Source: Alcanivorax sp. S71-1-4 (GTDB taxonomy: Bacteria > Pseudomonadota > Gammaproteobacteria > Pseudomonadales > Alcanivoracaceae). Taken from it: DNA of 64,000 bases. The translations under genes were made by a program, and so were the position numbers. The notes under the pieces were generated by a model that saw only the letters and a program-made list of their open reading frames with translations, was not told the origin of the DNA and ran no database searches. Each line of letters opens with the position of its first letter. Positions within the stretch are counted from its first letter, which is position 1. The stretch covers positions 1 through 64,000 of the forward strand of contig NZ_AQOR01000012.1 of assembly GCF_009846755.1 (NCBI RefSeq). The letters run 5' to 3'. Of this stretch, positions 61,772 to 64,000 are shown piece by piece.

Positions 61772-62803
61772 GTGCGCGATTTTCAGCATCAGCCCTCCAT
61801 TCCCATCGCCTACCTGCAACTGCTGGTGGAGATCCTCGGCGAGCGCGGCATCAGCGCCACACAGCTGCTGCACGGACAGCCGCTCGACCCGGCGCTGCTG
61901 GACGATAACCAGGCCCGCATGTCGCCACTGCAATGGACCCGGCTGGTGCTGCGCGCCCAGGCGCTGACCGATGACCCCGGCCTGGGCTACGAATACGGGC
62001 TGCGCATGCGCCCCACCGCCCACGGCGTGCTCGGCTACGCTGCCATGAGCAGCGCCAGCCTGCGCCAGGCGCAGGAAATCTCGGCCCGCTACAATCGCCT
62101 GCGGCAGGCCGGCTTCAGTTTTGAATTCCATGAAGACGATGACGCCGGGTATCTCGAACTGATCCAGCGGCAACCGATCCCGGTGGCGCGCACCTTCTTT
62201 ATCGAAAACATCCTGCTCGGCCTGGCCGGTGCCACGGCGGTGCTGCTGGGGCGCACACTGGCGGAGTTGACCGACCTGGAAATCTGGTTCGATATGCCCG
62301 AGCCACCCTATTACGCCGCCTGGGCCGCGCGGCTGCCGACGCTGCGTTTCAACCAGCGCGGCAATCTGCTGCGCCTGCCGGCGCACTACCTGTCGCTGCG
62401 CCCGGTGCTGGCCGACCCGCTGGCCTCACAGCAGGCCATTGCCCTGTGCGAGCGGGAACTGGCGCTGGCCGCCGGGCAGGACAGCGATATCACCGCCCAT
62501 GTGCGCGCCGCGCTGGCGCCGCAGGATGGCGGCGGCTACCCGACACTGGCGGCCCTGTGCGCACCGCTGCACATCAGCAGCCGCACATTGAAACGCCGCC
62601 TGCAACAACAGGGCACCTCGTATCTGCTGTTGCTCGAAGAAGCCCGCCAACAGGACGCGCGCCGTTTGCTGGCGCACTCGCAACTGCCGGTGCGCGATAT
62701 CGCCACCCGGCTGGGCTACGACAACCCGGCCAATTTCACCCGTGCGTTTCGTCGCTGGACCGGCGAAACGCCTTCTGATTACCGCGAACGCCATCGGTCA
62801 TGA
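61772..62803 (+). CDS. AraC-family transcriptional regulator
   Basis: A 343-residue regulator with an N-terminal Arabinose_bd-type effector domain (IPIAYLQLLVEILGERGIS ... HGVLGYAAMSSASLRQA) and a C-terminal double helix-turn-helix domain (LAALCAPLHISSRTLKRRLQQQG ... DIATRLGYDNPANFTRAFRRWTGETPSDYR). The start is a GTG at 61772 with only a weak ribosome-binding site. It is divergent from the SDR-BVMO-patatin operon, which is its probable target. The stop codon overlaps the start of the MATE gene (ATGA), so the two are co-transcribed. Confidence 0.9.
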   Translation: MRDFQHQPSIPIAYLQLLVEILGERGISATQLLHGQPLDPALLDDNQARMSPLQWTRLVLRAQALTDDPGLGYEYGLRMRPTAHGVLGYAAMSSASLRQAQEISARYNRLRQAGFSFEFHEDDDAGYLELIQRQPIPVARTFFIENILLGLAGATAVLLGRTLAELTDLEIWFDMPEPPYYAAWAARLPTLRFNQRGNLLRLPAHYLSLRPVLADPLASQQAIALCERELALAAGQDSDITAHVRAALAPQDGGGYPTLAALCAPLHISSRTLKRRLQQQGTSYLLLLEEARQQDARRLLAHSQLPVRDIATRLGYDNPANFTRAFRRWTGETPSDYRERHRS

Positions 62804-64000
62804 ACATTCCCGGTTACCGCGACCTGATCCGGCTGGCCATTCCCGTGATCCTGGCCAACGCCGCCGTACCCCTGCTCGGCCTGGCGGACACGGCGGTGAT
62901 CGGCCGTACCGGCGACGCCGCCGCGCTCGGCGCGATTGCGCTGGGGGCGCTGATTTTCAGTTTCCTGTACTGGGGCTTCGGTTTTCTGCGCATGGGCACC
63001 ACCGGTTTTACCGCGCAGGCCGCCGGTGCCGGTGACTGGCCGGAAGTGCGTGCGGCATTGGCCCGCGCGCTGCTGCTCGGGCTGGGCATTGGCGTCACGC
63101 TGATTCTGTTCCAGTGGCCGCTGGGCCTGGCCGCGCTGGCGCTGCTCAACGGCAGCGAATCGGTCGAACAAGGTGTGCAGCAGTATTTTCATATCCGTAT
63201 CTGGGGCGCGCCGGCCACGCTCGGCCTGTTCGCCCTGCTCGGCACGCTGATCGGCCTCGGCCACACGCGGCAACTGCTGTGGCTGCAACTGTTTCTCAAT
63301 GGCCTGAACGTGCTGCTGGACGTGCTGTTCGTGGCCGGTTTCGGCTGGGGCGTGCGCGGTATCGCGCTGGGCACGGTGATTGCGGAATGGACCTCGCTGC
63401 TGCTCGGCCTGTGGATGGTGGTGCGGCTGATTCGCCCGCTGGACGACGCACCGCTGTGGCCCTGGCAGCGCATTCTGGTGCGCGAGCACTGGCTGCGCAC
63501 CCTGCGCGCCAACGCCGACATCATGTGGCGCACGCTGATGCTGCTGTTCGGCTTTGCATGGTTTACCGACCAGGGCGCCCGGTTTGGTGATGTGACGCTG
63601 GCCGCGAACCATATCCTGCTGCAGTTCATTTCCCTGTCGGCGTTTTTTCTCGACGGTTATGCGTTCGTGGTGGAATCGCAGGTGGGCCGGGCCATGGGCG
63701 CGCGGCAGGCGCTGTGGTTCCGGCAGGTGATAGAACGCTCGACGATCCTGGCGGCGCTCACCGCCGTGGGGCTGGCCTTGCTGGTGTGGCTGCCGGGGCC
63801 GCTGTTTATTGATGCGCTGACCACTGTCGACGCCGTGCGCGAGGCCGCGCGCGCGTACCTGCCGTGGGCGGCGCTGTATGTGCTGTGTTCGTTTGTCGCG
63901 TTCCAGCTCGACGGGATCTTTATCGGCACCACCGAGAGCCGGCCCATGCGCAACGCCACCGCACTGGCGCTGCTGGCGTTTCTGCTCGCGGCCTGGGCAC
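62800..64000 (+). CDS. MATE-family (DinF-like) efflux transporter, 3' truncated by window end
   Basis: A partial reading frame of 400 codons with no stop before the window ends. It starts MNIPGYRDLIRLAIPVILAN and continues with many hydrophobic helices and the MATE-type motif GLADTAVIGRTGDAAALGAIALG. A second homologous half begins near residue 220 (MWRTLMLLFGFAWFTDQGARFGDVTLAANHILLQF). DinF-like MATE proteins are sodium- or proton-driven multidrug exporters. The ATG overlaps the AraC stop codon by 3 bases (ATGA at 62800-62803). About 40-50 residues are expected to lie beyond the window. Confidence 0.88.
   Translation, partial: MNIPGYRDLIRLAIPVILANAAVPLLGLADTAVIGRTGDAAALGAIALGALIFSFLYWGFGFLRMGTTGFTAQAAGAGDWPEVRAALARALLLGLGIGVTLILFQWPLGLAALALLNGSESVEQGVQQYFHIRIWGAPATLGLFALLGTLIGLGHTRQLLWLQLFLNGLNVLLDVLFVAGFGWGVRGIALGTVIAEWTSLLLGLWMVVRLIRPLDDAPLWPWQRILVREHWLRTLRANADIMWRTLMLLFGFAWFTDQGARFGDVTLAANHILLQFISLSAFFLDGYAFVVESQVGRAMGARQALWFRQVIERSTILAALTAVGLALLVWLPGPLFIDALTTVDAVREAARAYLPWAALYVLCSFVAFQLDGIFIGTTESRPMRNATALALLAFLLAAWA

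Overview
The window is GC-rich DNA from a marine-type gammaproteobacterium. The Pseudomonas-like two-component/Dsb block, the PvdA/PvdS/PvdE-like siderophore genes, the acyl-lipid desaturase pair and the Baeyer-Villiger monooxygenase operon all fit the Alcanivorax/Isoalcanivorax group. That taxonomic call is inference, because there is no rRNA gene here. No tRNA, rRNA, CRISPR array or intact insertion sequence was seen.

Layout. (1) 1-5475: a disulfide-exchange operon (dsbD, a TlpA-like fusion, dsbG) divergent from an OmpR-type response regulator and its histidine kinase, with three 11-bp direct repeats between them; a DUF3592-type membrane protein follows. (2) 6257-13995: the left arm of a siderophore locus, with a PvdE-type exporter, a FhuF-type ferric-siderophore reductase, a hydroxamate acyltransferase, ornithine N5-monooxygenase and a TonB-dependent receptor. 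(3) 14073-17412: an HSL-family esterase and a fatty-acid desaturase with its reductase. (4) 17763-53248: one minus-strand operon of about 35.5 kb, running mbtH-like, thioesterase, Sfp-type PPTase, stand-alone SyrP-like hydroxylase, NRPS (C-A-T), PKS-NRPS-hydroxylase (KS-AT-KR-ACP-C-TauD), NRPS (I-A-T), NRPS (C-A-T-E-C-A-T-E-C-A-T), NRPS (C-A-T-C-A-T-E). Upstream lie an orphan DUF4880 protein and a PvdS-like sigma factor. (5) 54621-64000: a methyltransferase, glyoxalase I, an Rpn-type nuclease, a bile-acid-symporter-like protein, an SDR-BVMO-patatin operon divergent from an AraC regulator, and the start of a MATE transporter.

How it works together. Hand-read adenylation codes give two aspartate modules and two hydroxyornithine-type modules, plus serine-like and basic-residue modules. 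With two aspartate beta-hydroxylases (one next to a C-like interface domain that has lost HHxxxDG), PvdA and the acyltransferase, the expected product is a peptide-polyketide siderophore with up to two beta-hydroxyaspartates and two hydroxamates, i.e. up to four bidentate Fe(III) ligands. This matches what I remember of pacifibactin from Alcanivorax pacificus. Regulation can be read directly: a Fur-like box precedes the pvdS-like gene, and TAAAY-N16-CGT boxes (the PvdS iron-starvation box) precede the mbtH-NRPS operon, the exporter and the acyltransferase-pvdA operon.

The least conventional observations are: no multidomain protein carries a terminal thioesterase and the last one ends in an epimerization domain; the hydroxylase and its interface domain are split across two subunits; a near-perfect 31-bp inverted repeat of GACGTC units lies between two NRPS genes; and 169-291-bp palindromic repeats bracket the siderophore locus.
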